A stretch of 64,000 nucleotides of DNA from Caminibacter pacificus (lineage in GTDB: Bacteria; Campylobacterota; Campylobacteria; Campylobacterales; Nautiliaceae). Position 1 is the first letter of the stretch. Each line of letters starts with the position of its first letter. The notes beneath the pieces are model-generated. The model ran no database searches and was not told where the DNA came from. It saw nothing but the letters and a program-made list of their open reading frames with translations. Below, one piece after another: positions 34,824-43,626 of the stretch. A program made the translations under genes and the position numbers. The stretch is from NCBI RefSeq assembly GCF_003752135.1, contig NZ_RJVK01000002.1, forward strand, positions 248,001 through 312,000, written 5' to 3'.

Positions 34824-36198
34824 AATCATCCTCGATTCTTACTATATCGTCTTCACTTAAATATTCACCCACTTGCACTTCGATTATTTCAAGAGGTATT
34901 TTGCCCGGATTTGCAAGTCTGTGAATTTCCCCTATCGGAATATAAGTGGATTCGTTCGGTCTTAAAAGAAATGTTTTATCTCCAATAGTAACTTCAGCAA
35001 TTCCGCTTACTACCACCCAGTGTTCGCTTCTATGAAAATGTTTTTGTAACGAGAGTCTTTTACCCGGATTTACCGTAATAATTTTTACTTTAAAATTCGG
35101 TGCGTCTTCTAGATTTATGTATTTACCCCAAGGTCTATAAACCGTTCTTCCGAATTTTACAACTTCGGGATTGATTTTTTTCAAAACTTTTACAATATCT
35201 TTTACTTTTTGCCCGTTACCTCTTTTTGTTACTAATAAAGCGGTAGGAGTATCAACTATTATCATATCGTCTATATCGTTTATCGCAATTTGTTTTTTAT
35301 ATCTTCCGAAAACCAAGTTATTTTTAGAATTTAATGCTAATAGTTTTTCATTTTTAGTATTTCCGTTTTCATCTTTTGGTAAAACTTCGTATAAAGCGTC
35401 AAAGTCTCCTACGTCTTTCCAATCGATATCCGATTTTACCATTTTAATTTTTTTACTATGTTCCATTACGGCATAATCTATACTCTCGTCTCTAATCTCA
35501 AGCATATCCTCTTTTTTAATTCTCATAAAATCGCGTTTTTTAATATGTTTACACGCATTTTTAACCGCTTCATAAATATCCGGAGCATATTTTTTAAGTT
35601 CATTCAAATATACTCCCGCTTTAAACATAAACATTCCGCTATTCCAATAATAATTACCTTCTTCAAGATACTTTTTAGCCGTCTTTTCATCCGGCTTTTC
35701 TTTAAAAGACTCCACATCACAAATATCGTTATTACAATTTTTTACTTTTATATATCCGTATCCGGTTTTAGGAGCGTTAGGAGTAATACCAAAAGTAATC
35801 AAATACCCTTTTTTCGCTTCTTCATATGCTGCTTTAATAGCTTTTTCATAGTGTTCGTCATCTTTTATCAAATGATCCGATGGTGTTACGAACAGAACTT
35901 CTTCTTCATCGACACTAAAGGCCGCAAAAGCGATAGAAGCGGCGGTATTTCTTCCTATAGGTTCGATAATAGAGATATAATCTTCAAGCTTAATTTCATC
36001 TAATTGATCCAAAGCCATAAAATATTGATTTTCATTTGAAACTAAAACAAATTTATTGCTATATTTTCTATTTCTCTCAACAGTGAGTTGAAAAAGAGAT
36101 TTTCCATCAAACATTTTTAAAAATTGTTTCGGCAAATTTTCTCTACTTACAGGCCAAAGTCTTGTCCCGCTCCCCCCACACAATATAACATTTGTCAT
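34810..36198 (-). CDS. algA: Mannose-1-phosphate guanylyltransferase / mannose-6-phosphate isomerase
   Basis: 462-aa bifunctional AlgA/ManC enzyme giving GDP-mannose. The nucleotidyltransferase signature GGSGTRLWPVSRENLPKQF is at the N-terminus and VEKPDEKTA-like SFKEKPDE near residue 165; the C-terminal cupin with KHFHRSEHWVVVSG near 395-408 is the isomerase domain. ATG at 36198 is chosen because GGGGA lies 5 nt before it; two upstream in-frame starts lack this. First gene of the alginate-type operon, directly behind a good promoter. Confidence 0.94.
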   Translation of the reverse strand: MTNVILCGGSGTRLWPVSRENLPKQFLKMFDGKSLFQLTVERNRKYSNKFVLVSNENQYFMALDQLDEIKLEDYISIIEPIGRNTAASIAFAAFSVDEEEVLFVTPSDHLIKDDEHYEKAIKAAYEEAKKGYLITFGITPNAPKTGYGYIKVKNCNNDICDVESFKEKPDEKTAKKYLEEGNYYWNSGMFMFKAGVYLNELKKYAPDIYEAVKNACKHIKKRDFMRIKKEDMLEIRDESIDYAVMEHSKKIKMVKSDIDWKDVGDFDALYEVLPKDENGNTKNEKLLALNSKNNLVFGRYKKQIAINDIDDMIIVDTPTALLVTKRGNGQKVKDIVKVLKKINPEVVKFGRTVYRPWGKYINLEDAPNFKVKIITVNPGKRLSLQKHFHRSEHWVVVSGIAEVTIGDKTFLLRPNESTYIPIGEIHRLANPGKIPLEIIEVQVGEYLSEDDIVRIEDDYGRI

Positions 36199-36222
36199 TT
36201 TCATCCCCATTTTTTTTATATA

Positions 36223-36251
36223 ATTATAACTCTTTTCGGAATTTAACACAA
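36223..36251 (-). promoter_or_regulatory. Promoter of the alginate-type operon
   Basis: On the minus strand TTGTGT (36251-36246), 17-nt spacer, TATAAT (36228-36223), placed 24 nt before the algA ATG. No other promoter of this quality is seen inside the 13-kb operon, whose genes overlap or abut. Confidence 0.65.
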
Positions 36252-36293
36252 AATTAATGATACAAAAATGATAATGTTAATAAAAGGTGCCAA

Positions 36294-36860
36294 ATGAATA
36301 GATTCAACAAAGACGCTATCACTTGGGACGACTTACCAAGAAGAGTAGAACTTGCAAAAAAAGTAGTACAAAACGTCAAACCTTTTGTCAAAAACAAAAA
36401 AGTACTCGAATTCGGTTGCGGTACGGGACTTGTAGGTATCAACATAGCCGATGTTACGAAAGAACTGATAGGAATAGATACTTCTGAGAAAATGGTAGAA
36501 AAATTTAACGAAAAAGCAAAAAAATTAAACTTAAACGCAAAAGCTTTTGTTAAAAATATTTTTGAAGAAAATGATAAATATGACGCAATAGTAAGCTCTA
36601 TGACGATTCATCATATAAAGGATATAAAAAAACTAAGCAAAAAATTATATGAATTAACAAATATCGTTTTTATTGCGGATTTAGTAAAAGAAGACGGAAC
36701 GTTTCACACAAGAGGAAACGAAGACGTTGAACATTTCGGTTTTTCTATAGATGAGCTAAAGGACTATTTTAGCGAATGGAAAATGGATTATAAAATAATC
36801 CATACAATAAAAAAACACAAAGATTTCGACGTATTTTTAATCACTCTTCAAAAAAAGTAA
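36294..36860 (+). CDS. Class I SAM-dependent methyltransferase
   Basis: 188 aa. SAM-binding motif I VLEFGCGTGLVGI near residues 42-54, acidic motif II ELIGIDTSEKMV, and motif IV DAIVSSMTIHHI near 100. The N-terminus AITWDD resembles small methyltransferases of unknown substrate. Divergent from algA; AAAAGGTGCC precedes the ATG. It overlaps the convergent GGDEF gene by 20 nt. Confidence 0.82.
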   Translation: MNRFNKDAITWDDLPRRVELAKKVVQNVKPFVKNKKVLEFGCGTGLVGINIADVTKELIGIDTSEKMVEKFNEKAKKLNLNAKAFVKNIFEENDKYDAIVSSMTIHHIKDIKKLSKKLYELTNIVFIADLVKEDGTFHTRGNEDVEHFGFSIDELKDYFSEWKMDYKIIHTIKKHKDFDVFLITLQKK

Positions 36861-37821
36861 CCTTATTTCTTCTATTCTTGGAAATATAAAGGGCATTGTC
36901 GGCTAAATTAAAACTTTTTTGCAAATCACCCTCATAATTTGCAAGACCGATAGATACGGAAACTTTAATCCCCTTATACGGTGATAATTCGAGCCTTTTA
37001 TAAAACTCTTCAACCCATTTATCCAAATCGTCTTTTTTTGCGTTGATAAACAATACTACAAATTCATCTCCGCCAAATCTCCCAATAATATCATCTTTTC
37101 TAAGAGAATTTTTTAATATTTTCACAAAATGCCTTAAATATTCATCCCCGAATTCATGCCCGTAAGTATCGTTTATTTTTTTAAAATAATCCAAATCAAA
37201 AACTCCTAAAACTCCTTTTTTATCCAAAATTTCCTGCATAAATCCTCTTCTGTTTAAAACATTAGTCAAATAATCGGTTTTCGCCTGTACGTCCAGTTTT
37301 TTTTGTTCTTCTAAAACTTTTTTTTCGTATGTTTGCATTTGAGTAATAAAAAACCAGCTGATAGAGGCTACCATTAAATCCGAAATAACATAAGCGACAT
37401 AATCTTGAAAAGTTATCGGAAAAAATCCTTTTTCGTAAGCTACATACATTAAAACGATAGAATAAATCGCTACTGCAGTTCCTATTTTTTTATCCGCATA
37501 TAAATATATGAAAGGCAAACTGGCAATAAACCAAAAACTCCGGTATATAACATGATTGTTAAAAAAGAAAATAAGTGTTATCATAAAAATAATACTAAAG
37601 GTAAGTATATAAGCAAAAGTTTTATATGTAATTTTTTTCAATTTATAAGAAAAATAAAACAGTAAATCCGTAATAACAAATATTAATTCCACTTTCAAAA
37701 GAGGCTTATATATTAAAAAAATTCCGAAATAAGCACCGATAAAATAAAAAATACTAATACACAAAAAAAGAAAAAAAGATATATGAATAGTCTCTTCTCT
37801 AAATTTTTCTAATGAAAACAT
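36841..37821 (-). CDS. Membrane-bound diguanylate cyclase (GGDEF)
   Basis: 326 aa. About six hydrophobic segments fill residues 10-165, followed by a short coiled coil (YEKKVLEEQKKLDVQ) and a GGDEF domain. The active site GRFGGDEF is near residue 248, and RKDD five residues earlier is an intact product-inhibition I-site. Makes c-di-GMP. It lies about 640 nt upstream of the alginate-type operon on the same strand, separated by the opposing methyltransferase gene, so it is a candidate source of the signal read by Alg44. Confidence 0.9.
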   Translation of the reverse strand: MFSLEKFREETIHISFFLFLCISIFYFIGAYFGIFLIYKPLLKVELIFVITDLLFYFSYKLKKITYKTFAYILTFSIIFMITLIFFFNNHVIYRSFWFIASLPFIYLYADKKIGTAVAIYSIVLMYVAYEKGFFPITFQDYVAYVISDLMVASISWFFITQMQTYEKKVLEEQKKLDVQAKTDYLTNVLNRRGFMQEILDKKGVLGVFDLDYFKKINDTYGHEFGDEYLRHFVKILKNSLRKDDIIGRFGGDEFVVLFINAKKDDLDKWVEEFYKRLELSPYKGIKVSVSIGLANYEGDLQKSFNLADNALYISKNRRNKVTFFEE

Positions 37822-37830
37822 TCTCTTTCT

Positions 37831-38412
37831 TTATAAATACTCAAGCCAAGTCGGTAAAAACTTTTGTGCCTTTTTAATCGTTGTAGCCGGTCCGTGTCCC
37901 GGTAATACTCTTTTATCATAAGGAATTTTTAAAAATTTTTCAATAGATTTTTTCATATCTTCGGCACTCGAATACGGAAAATCGACTCTTCCTATGCTTC
38001 CGTCGAAAATAAAATCCCCGCTAAACATTTCATCACCTGTTTCGATAGTGATACTACCGGGAGTATGCCCCGGAAAATGTCTTATTTTAATATCGTAATC
38101 CCCTATTTTAATATCACCTTCTTCCAAAAGATAATCGGGCTTGACTTTCGGAGGATTATACCCGAAAGGGTCGTTTTCAAGCATAAAAGCGTCATTTTTA
38201 TGGATATAAACAGGAATATCGTACATCTCTTTTATCGTTTTATCATCCCACATATGATCGAAATGTCCGTGAGTGTTGATAATAGCCAAAGGCTTATCGA
38301 CATGCTCCCTTACAAATTCATAAGCTCCAATACCCGGGTCGATAATGATTTTTCTATCTACGATATAACAATTGGTATAAAATTCCCCGCAAGGCTTTAC
38401 TAAAATTTCCAT
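37831..38412 (-). CDS. Metallo-beta-lactamase-fold hydrolase (glyoxalase II-like)
   Basis: 193 aa. Metal-binding motif THGHFDH near residue 50, then HFPGHTPGS near 113, SGDFIFDGSIGR near 130, and the late His in LPGHGPATT near 175. This is the layout of the short hydroxyacylglutathione hydrolase-like or persulfide dioxygenase-like proteins. The substrate is unknown. AAAGGAGTAAA precedes the ATG. It follows rny on the same strand. Confidence 0.85.
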   Translation of the reverse strand: MEILVKPCGEFYTNCYIVDRKIIIDPGIGAYEFVREHVDKPLAIINTHGHFDHMWDDKTIKEMYDIPVYIHKNDAFMLENDPFGYNPPKVKPDYLLEEGDIKIGDYDIKIRHFPGHTPGSITIETGDEMFSGDFIFDGSIGRVDFPYSSAEDMKKSIEKFLKIPYDKRVLPGHGPATTIKKAQKFLPTWLEYL

Positions 38413-38454
38413 TTTACTCCTTTTAAACCATTATCGGCACAAGCTAAAGCTTCT

Positions 38455-40014
38455 TTATGCCACAGCTTTAGAAATAGCTCTTTTTTCTCTTATAACGTTT
38501 ACTTTTATCTCACCCGGGAAGGTCACTTCTTCTTCAATTCTTTTTGCTATTTCACGACTCAAAAGCACCGCTTCGTCATCGCTTATCAAATCGGCTTCCA
38601 CAATCACTCTAAGCTCTCTTCCGGCATTAAGCGCATACGCTTTTATCACACCCTCAAAACTCGTAGCAATCTCTTCAAGCTGTTTTACGCGCTTCAAAAA
38701 CGCTTCCAATACTTCTCTTCTGGCCCCAGGTCTTGCCGCTGATAGTGCATCGGCAGTACATACCGCGGCAGCTTCTATGCTTGTAGGTTCTTCGTGTCCG
38801 TGGTGAGCTTTTATTGCGTTTAGTACGGCTTCTGGCTCTCCGTAACGCTTACATATGTCATAACCCAAGCTGACGTGGTCTCCTCCGAAATCGTGAGTTA
38901 AAGCTTTTCCGATATCATGCAAGATTCCGGCTCTTTTGGCAAGCAGCTCGTCTCCTCCCATTTCAGCAGCCATAATACCGGCAAGATGAGCGACTTCCAA
39001 AGAATGCCCAAGCGCATTTTGTCCGTAACTCGCACGGTATCTGAGTCTTCCTATGAGTTTTACAATCTCAGGATGAATTCCCGCACCGCTTAAGCCCAAA
39101 TCAATCAAAATCTCTTCACCCTCTTTTGCTATTTTTTCTTCATACTCTTCTTCCACTTTTTTATACACTTCTTCAATTCTCGCCGGATGTATTCTTCCGT
39201 CTTCAATCAATCTTTTTATAGTCTCAACGGCAATTTGACGTCTGTAAATATTAAAACTACTAACAGTAATTATTCCGGGAGTCTCGTCAATTATGATATC
39301 GCACCCCGTAACCATCTCTAAAGTTTTTATGTTTTTACCCTCTTTTCCGATAATTCTACCTTTCATTTCGTCATCGCCGATAGCCACTACGTTTATCAAT
39401 CTCTCGCCAGCAAAATCCCCGGCATACCTCGTAGTAGCTTGAGCTATGATAAAGTTGGCTTTTCTTTGCGCTTCGTTTTCGGCTTCTTTTAGCATTTTTC
39501 TCGTTAAATGAGCGATTTCTTCTCTTAAAGACTCTTCGGTTTTTTTCAAAATCACCTCTCTTGCCTCTTCTTTCGTAAGCCCTGCGGCATTTTCAAGGAT
39601 TTTTTGAACTTCATCAAGTTTTTGATTATAGAGCTCTTTTTGTTTTTGTAGTAAAATCTCCTCTTTTTGAAGAGCTTTTTCTTTTTGAGCGATTTCCTCT
39701 TTTTTCTCCATTTGAGCTTGAATTAATTTTTCGATTTCGTCTTCTTTTTTCAAAATTTCGTTAAGCTTCGCTTCATACTCTTTTTGAAGTTCTATTTTTT
39801 GAAGTTCATAAGAGTTTTTTGCTTCAAGCTCGAGCTCTTTTGCTTTGCTTTTAGCATTTTCCAAAAGCTTATCAGCTTCATACTCTATCGCTTTCGCTTT
39901 CGCTTTTGCTTGTTCTACGTATAAATCGTATTTTGCTTTATCCATCTTTTTGGCGATAAAAAACGCCCCGAGAGCGGATAAAGAAGAAACGAGAATAACC
40001 CATATTACCGTCAT
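38455..40014 (-). CDS. rny: Ribonuclease Y
   Basis: 519-aa membrane-anchored endoribonuclease. N-terminal membrane helix (VIWVILVSSLSALGAFF), long Lys/Glu/Ala coiled coil to about residue 200, KH domain with GRIIGKEGKNIK near 220, and HD domain with HSLEVAHLAG and ILHDIGKA near 340-368. Acts in mRNA decay. Its 5' end lies under the 3' end of the cyclo-ligase gene (77-nt overlap); the ATG has AAGGAGAAAAA upstream. Confidence 0.95.
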   Translation of the reverse strand: MTVIWVILVSSLSALGAFFIAKKMDKAKYDLYVEQAKAKAKAIEYEADKLLENAKSKAKELELEAKNSYELQKIELQKEYEAKLNEILKKEDEIEKLIQAQMEKKEEIAQKEKALQKEEILLQKQKELYNQKLDEVQKILENAAGLTKEEAREVILKKTEESLREEIAHLTRKMLKEAENEAQRKANFIIAQATTRYAGDFAGERLINVVAIGDDEMKGRIIGKEGKNIKTLEMVTGCDIIIDETPGIITVSSFNIYRRQIAVETIKRLIEDGRIHPARIEEVYKKVEEEYEEKIAKEGEEILIDLGLSGAGIHPEIVKLIGRLRYRASYGQNALGHSLEVAHLAGIMAAEMGGDELLAKRAGILHDIGKALTHDFGGDHVSLGYDICKRYGEPEAVLNAIKAHHGHEEPTSIEAAAVCTADALSAARPGARREVLEAFLKRVKQLEEIATSFEGVIKAYALNAGRELRVIVEADLISDDEAVLLSREIAKRIEEEVTFPGEIKVNVIREKRAISKAVA

Positions 40015-40543
40015 TTTTTCTCCTTATGTTAAAACTTATATATTCATCCGCAGTAATATCGTGCGAATCGGTCACCTTGTGAAAAGAGACACAAGGTCTT
40101 AATTGTAAAAAAATTATTTTAGGTTTATAAGGCAGTCTTGCAAAAAACCTATCGTACATACCCTTACCAAAACCGACTCTTTTAAAATCACTATCTATCC
40201 CGACGACCGGGACAATCGCCAAGTCGATTTTTTCAAGAGCAGCGTTTTTGTTATGAGGTTCCAAGATTGAGAATTTTTTTTTCTTTAAAGGCAAAGAGTA
40301 TTTTACCATTTTAAAGCTGTCACCTTCAACTAAAGGTACGAAAATGTTCTTTTTCTCTCTTCTTAATCTCTTAAGGACAAAATAAATGTCCGCTTCATTT
40401 TTTAACGGTATAAATAAAAGAATATTTTTATAAGGCTTAGCCGCTTTATATAAAATATCGCCTATTTTTTTAGAATATAAATAGCGATTGTGTTTTGACA
40501 TATCAAAGCAGACTTTTCTAAACTCGGCCTTTTGGTTTTTCAT
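39938..40543 (-). CDS. 5-formyltetrahydrofolate cyclo-ligase
   Basis: Recycles 5-formyl-THF to 5,10-methenyl-THF using ATP. Family features: basic N-terminal helix region, FIPLKNEADI near residue 44, and VGFGKGMYDRFF near 122-133 (the GxGxGYYDR-type loop). 201 aa. After the usual family end (ITADEYISF) the frame continues about 29 residues of non-homologous basic sequence, of which about 25 codons lie inside rny; this looks like loss of an earlier stop. Confidence 0.8.
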   Translation of the reverse strand: MKNQKAEFRKVCFDMSKHNRYLYSKKIGDILYKAAKPYKNILLFIPLKNEADIYFVLKRLRREKKNIFVPLVEGDSFKMVKYSLPLKKKKFSILEPHNKNAALEKIDLAIVPVVGIDSDFKRVGFGKGMYDRFFARLPYKPKIIFLQLRPCVSFHKVTDSHDITADEYISFNIRRKNDGNMGYSRFFFIRSRGVFYRQKDG

Positions 40544-40582
40544 TTATGTCGCCTTTTGATAAAATTTCACTAAAGGAGTATA

Positions 40583-41020
40583 ATGAAGTATATTTTACCA
40601 ATTATTTTACTGATACTTTTAACCGGATGTAACAAAAAAGAATCAAACCAAAAAAATAACGAAAACAATCAGTCAAAAATAATACGAACCAAATCCATAA
40701 TAACAAAAAATAACGAAAAACCCAAAGAAAATCCTATAGTCGTAATTAAATTAAAAGATTTGAATTTGACGTTTAATAACGGAAAATTGGTTTATCCTAA
40801 TAAAAAAACAGTCATTTTATTCGATGACGGCACTCCGTATTGCACGGAGCAAAAAGACGTATTAAAAAGACTGAAAGTCAAATATATCACGACCGACAAC
40901 AAATATTTGGAAAATTATTTTAATATCAAACTATATCCGACAATAGTAATTTTAGACAAAAACAAAACTATTAAATACGAAAATTTTACACCGTACGAAT
41001 TTTTGAAGGAGGCATTTTAA
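40583..41020 (+). CDS. Thioredoxin-fold-like lipoprotein
   Basis: 145 aa. Lipobox LLTGC (Cys 16), then a Lys/Asn-rich linker of about 50 residues, then a small domain with FDDGTPYCTEQKDVLKRL and LYPTIVILD, which recall the active-site helix and cis-Pro strand of thioredoxin folds. Only one cysteine is in that place, so a CxxC disulfide chemistry is unlikely. Divergent from the cyclo-ligase gene; AAAGGAG before the ATG. The stop overlaps the ftsY ATG by one base. Confidence 0.7.
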   Translation: MKYILPIILLILLTGCNKKESNQKNNENNQSKIIRTKSIITKNNEKPKENPIVVIKLKDLNLTFNNGKLVYPNKKTVILFDDGTPYCTEQKDVLKRLKVKYITTDNKYLENYFNIKLYPTIVILDKNKTIKYENFTPYEFLKEAF

Positions 41021-41892
41021 TGTTCGGTTTTATTAAAAAAGGACTACAAAAAACAAAAGAGGCTATCCAAACGGTAGTCGGAAGCGAAAAAAAAGAGAAA
41101 ATTTCAAAAGAACTTTTGGAAGAAGCTCTTCTTGAAGCCGACCTCGATTACGATTTGGTAGAAAAAATCTTAGACAGACTACCTGAGGAAGTCAGCAAAG
41201 ATAAACTTAAAAAAGAGCTTTTATGGGTATTTGACGTGCCTCCTAACGATATAAAATTCGACGACAAACCTTACGTAATGCTTATTATCGGTGTCAACGG
41301 AGCCGGAAAGACTACAACAATCGCAAAATTAGCACATAAATATAAAAGCGAAGGCAAAAGCGTAATATTAGGCGCGGCAGATACGTTTAGAGCCGCGGCA
41401 ATCGAGCAACTTAGCAAATGGGCCGAAATTTTAGACGTACCTATTATAAAAACAAAACACGGACACGACCCGGCAGCCGTAGCATACGATACTATCTCAA
41501 GCGCAAAAGCAAAAGGAATCGACGTAGCTCTTATAGATACCGCCGGAAGGCTTCATAACAAAGTAAATTTACAAAACGAACTTAAAAAAATAGTAAACGT
41601 ATCAAAAAAAGCTTACGAAAACGCTCCTCACAAAAAAATCCTTATAATAGACGGTACTCAAGGTAGCAGCGCTATTAATCAGGCAAAAGTGTTTAAAGAA
41701 CTTATCGGTGCGGACGGAGTGATAATCACAAAACTCGACGGAACAGCAAAAGGCGGTAGCGTATTTACTATCGCAAACGATTTGGCTCTTCCTATTTATT
41801 ATGTAGGAGTGGGAGAAAAACCCGAAGATTTAGTAAAATTCGACAAAGAAGAGTTTGTCGAGGGAATTTTGGAGAGTATTTACGGTGGCTAA
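41020..41892 (+). CDS. ftsY: Signal recognition particle receptor FtsY
   Basis: 290-aa SRP GTPase that docks Ffh (also in this window) at the membrane. N domain about residues 1-85, then GVNGAGKTTTIAKLA (G1), ADTFRAAAIEQL (G2), DTAGRLHNK (G3) and TKLDGTAKGG (G4). The acidic N-terminal A domain is almost absent, as in many epsilonproteobacteria. Ends inside the radA start. Confidence 0.96.
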   Translation: MFGFIKKGLQKTKEAIQTVVGSEKKEKISKELLEEALLEADLDYDLVEKILDRLPEEVSKDKLKKELLWVFDVPPNDIKFDDKPYVMLIIGVNGAGKTTTIAKLAHKYKSEGKSVILGAADTFRAAAIEQLSKWAEILDVPIIKTKHGHDPAAVAYDTISSAKAKGIDVALIDTAGRLHNKVNLQNELKKIVNVSKKAYENAPHKKILIIDGTQGSSAINQAKVFKELIGADGVIITKLDGTAKGGSVFTIANDLALPIYYVGVGEKPEDLVKFDKEEFVEGILESIYGG

Positions 41893-43186
41893 GCAAAAAA
41901 CCGTTTTCGAATGTATCGAGTGCGGATACAAAAGCGCCAAATGGATGGGAAAATGCCCCGCCTGCGGCGCTTGGGACAGCTTTGTCGAAGTTAGCGAATC
42001 AAAAACTTCAAAAACCGCAAAAACACCTTCTAAAATCTTAAAATTCGAAGAAATAGAAAAAGACGAAATCGAAAGATTCAGCTCCGGAGATAGCGAGCTT
42101 GATTTGGTCTTAGGCGGAGGAATAGTACCCGGAAGTTTGGTATTAATAGGCGGAAGCCCCGGTGTTGGAAAATCGACTCTTATGCTAAAACTCGCAGGAA
42201 ACATTGACAAAAAAACCCTTTATGTAGCGGGAGAAGAGTCCCCAGGACAAATAAAAATAAGAGCCGAAAGACTTGGAATAAAAAATAAAGACCTCTATTT
42301 GATGCCTGAAATTGTAGTTGAAAATATAATAGAAGAGATAAAAAAAGGTTACGAACTTGTCATAATAGATTCAATCCAAACAATCTACTCCCAAAATCTC
42401 CAATCGGCTCCCGGAAGCGTATCGCAAGTGAGAGAAGCTACTTTCGAGCTTATGAGAGCGGCAAAAGAAACGAAAACGCCTATTTTTATCATCGGTCATA
42501 TCACAAAAGAAGGCTCGATAGCAGGTCCGAGAGTACTTGAGCATATGGTCGATACGGTCTTATATTTCGAAGGAGACGCAAGTAAAGAGCTTAGAATACT
42601 TAGAAGTTTCAAAAACAGATTCGGCTCAACAAGCGAAATAGGAATTTTCGAAATGACTAAAGAAGGTCTTAAAAGCGCCAAAAATAAAAGCTTCTTTAGC
42701 AAAAAAGCGCTTCCTGGAAGTGCGATTACGGTCATTTTAGAAGGAACAAGACCTATCGTCCTTGAAGTCCAAGCACTTGTGAGTGAGAGTTATTCTATTC
42801 CAAAAAGAAGCGCAACGGGATTTGATTTGGCAAGACTTAATATGATTTTAGCTTTGCTCGAAAAAAAACTAAATCTTCCTTTTAATCAATACGATGTATT
42901 TATAAACGTAACGGGAGGTATCAAAATAAACGAACCGGCCGCGGATTTGGCTATTATCGCAGCGATAGTGAGCTCTTTTAGAAACAGACCAATAAGCAAA
43001 GAGACCGTATTTTTAGGAGAAGTCAGCCTTGTAGGAGACATAAGAGAAGTCCCGGGGCTTGATTTGAGATTAAAAGAAGCGGCGAGCTTGGGCTTTAAAA
43101 AAGCCATAACTCCGACAAAACCACTTGAAAACCACCTAAAAACCTACGTAGTCACAGAAGTAGAAAAACTTCTTGAATGGATGTAA
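41885..43186 (+). CDS. radA: DNA repair protein RadA
   Basis: 433 aa. Zinc finger C-x2-C...C-x2-C (CIECGYKS...CPACGAW) near residues 10-30, Walker A GGSPGVGKSTLM near 95, the KNRFGS motif near 240 and the Lon-type C-terminal domain. Processes recombination intermediates with RecA. GTG at 41885 is chosen because the zinc-finger start aligns there and GGAGAG lies upstream; the start overlaps ftsY by 8 nt. Confidence 0.94.
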   Translation: MAKQKTVFECIECGYKSAKWMGKCPACGAWDSFVEVSESKTSKTAKTPSKILKFEEIEKDEIERFSSGDSELDLVLGGGIVPGSLVLIGGSPGVGKSTLMLKLAGNIDKKTLYVAGEESPGQIKIRAERLGIKNKDLYLMPEIVVENIIEEIKKGYELVIIDSIQTIYSQNLQSAPGSVSQVREATFELMRAAKETKTPIFIIGHITKEGSIAGPRVLEHMVDTVLYFEGDASKELRILRSFKNRFGSTSEIGIFEMTKEGLKSAKNKSFFSKKALPGSAITVILEGTRPIVLEVQALVSESYSIPKRSATGFDLARLNMILALLEKKLNLPFNQYDVFINVTGGIKINEPAADLAIIAAIVSSFRNRPISKETVFLGEVSLVGDIREVPGLDLRLKEAASLGFKKAITPTKPLENHLKTYVVTEVEKLLEWM

Positions 43187-43247
43187 CCAAAGCGACGAAG
43201 ACCAATACCCCACTAGTGTCATTAACACTTTGTTAACTTTCGCTTAA

Positions 43248-43253
43248 TATAAT
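43248..43253 (+). promoter_or_regulatory. -10 box for the small membrane protein gene
   Basis: TATAAT 22 nt before the ATG at 43276, behind AT-rich sequence containing GTTAAC. Confidence 0.45.
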
Positions 43254-43275
43254 ATAAAAAATAAGGGGGATTAGG

Positions 43276-43626
43276 ATGGTTGGGGTAATTTCAAACAGCT
43301 TGATTATCGCTTTGATTTTTAATTTAATAGCTATATTACTAGCAGCATGTGCGTGTATTAACTCCGTAATGATTCTAAATCTTCAAAACAATCCCGAATT
43401 GAAAATAGAAGGAATAGTATCGGTTACGATTATATTATTACTTTCATACGCTTCAAATTTAATAGCCGCATATAATTACAAAAAATTTTTCGCAAAACAA
43501 CAAAAATATAAATATGCAAGCAATTTAATACTTGCCGGTGCATTAATGTCATTGATTCCGGTGGGAGAAGTTTTAATATTGATAGGATGGCTACTTATAG
43601 CTATTAATTTAATTATGAGTAAGTGA
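43276..43626 (+). CDS. Small polytopic membrane protein
   Basis: 116 aa with four hydrophobic segments (about residues 5-33, 45-66, 80-95 and 97-113) and short basic loops containing YNYKKFF and KQQKYKY. Own -10 box and an AAGGGGG site. No family recognised. Its end overlaps the convergent J-domain gene by 14 nt. Confidence 0.7.
   Translation: MVGVISNSLIIALIFNLIAILLAACACINSVMILNLQNNPELKIEGIVSVTIILLLSYASNLIAAYNYKKFFAKQQKYKYASNLILAGALMSLIPVGEVLILIGWLLIAINLIMSK

Noticed and set aside
35458-36003. 181-codon plus-strand open frame opposite algA
   Set aside because: Phe/Ile-rich shadow of the Lys/Glu-rich AlgA codons; no supporting signal.
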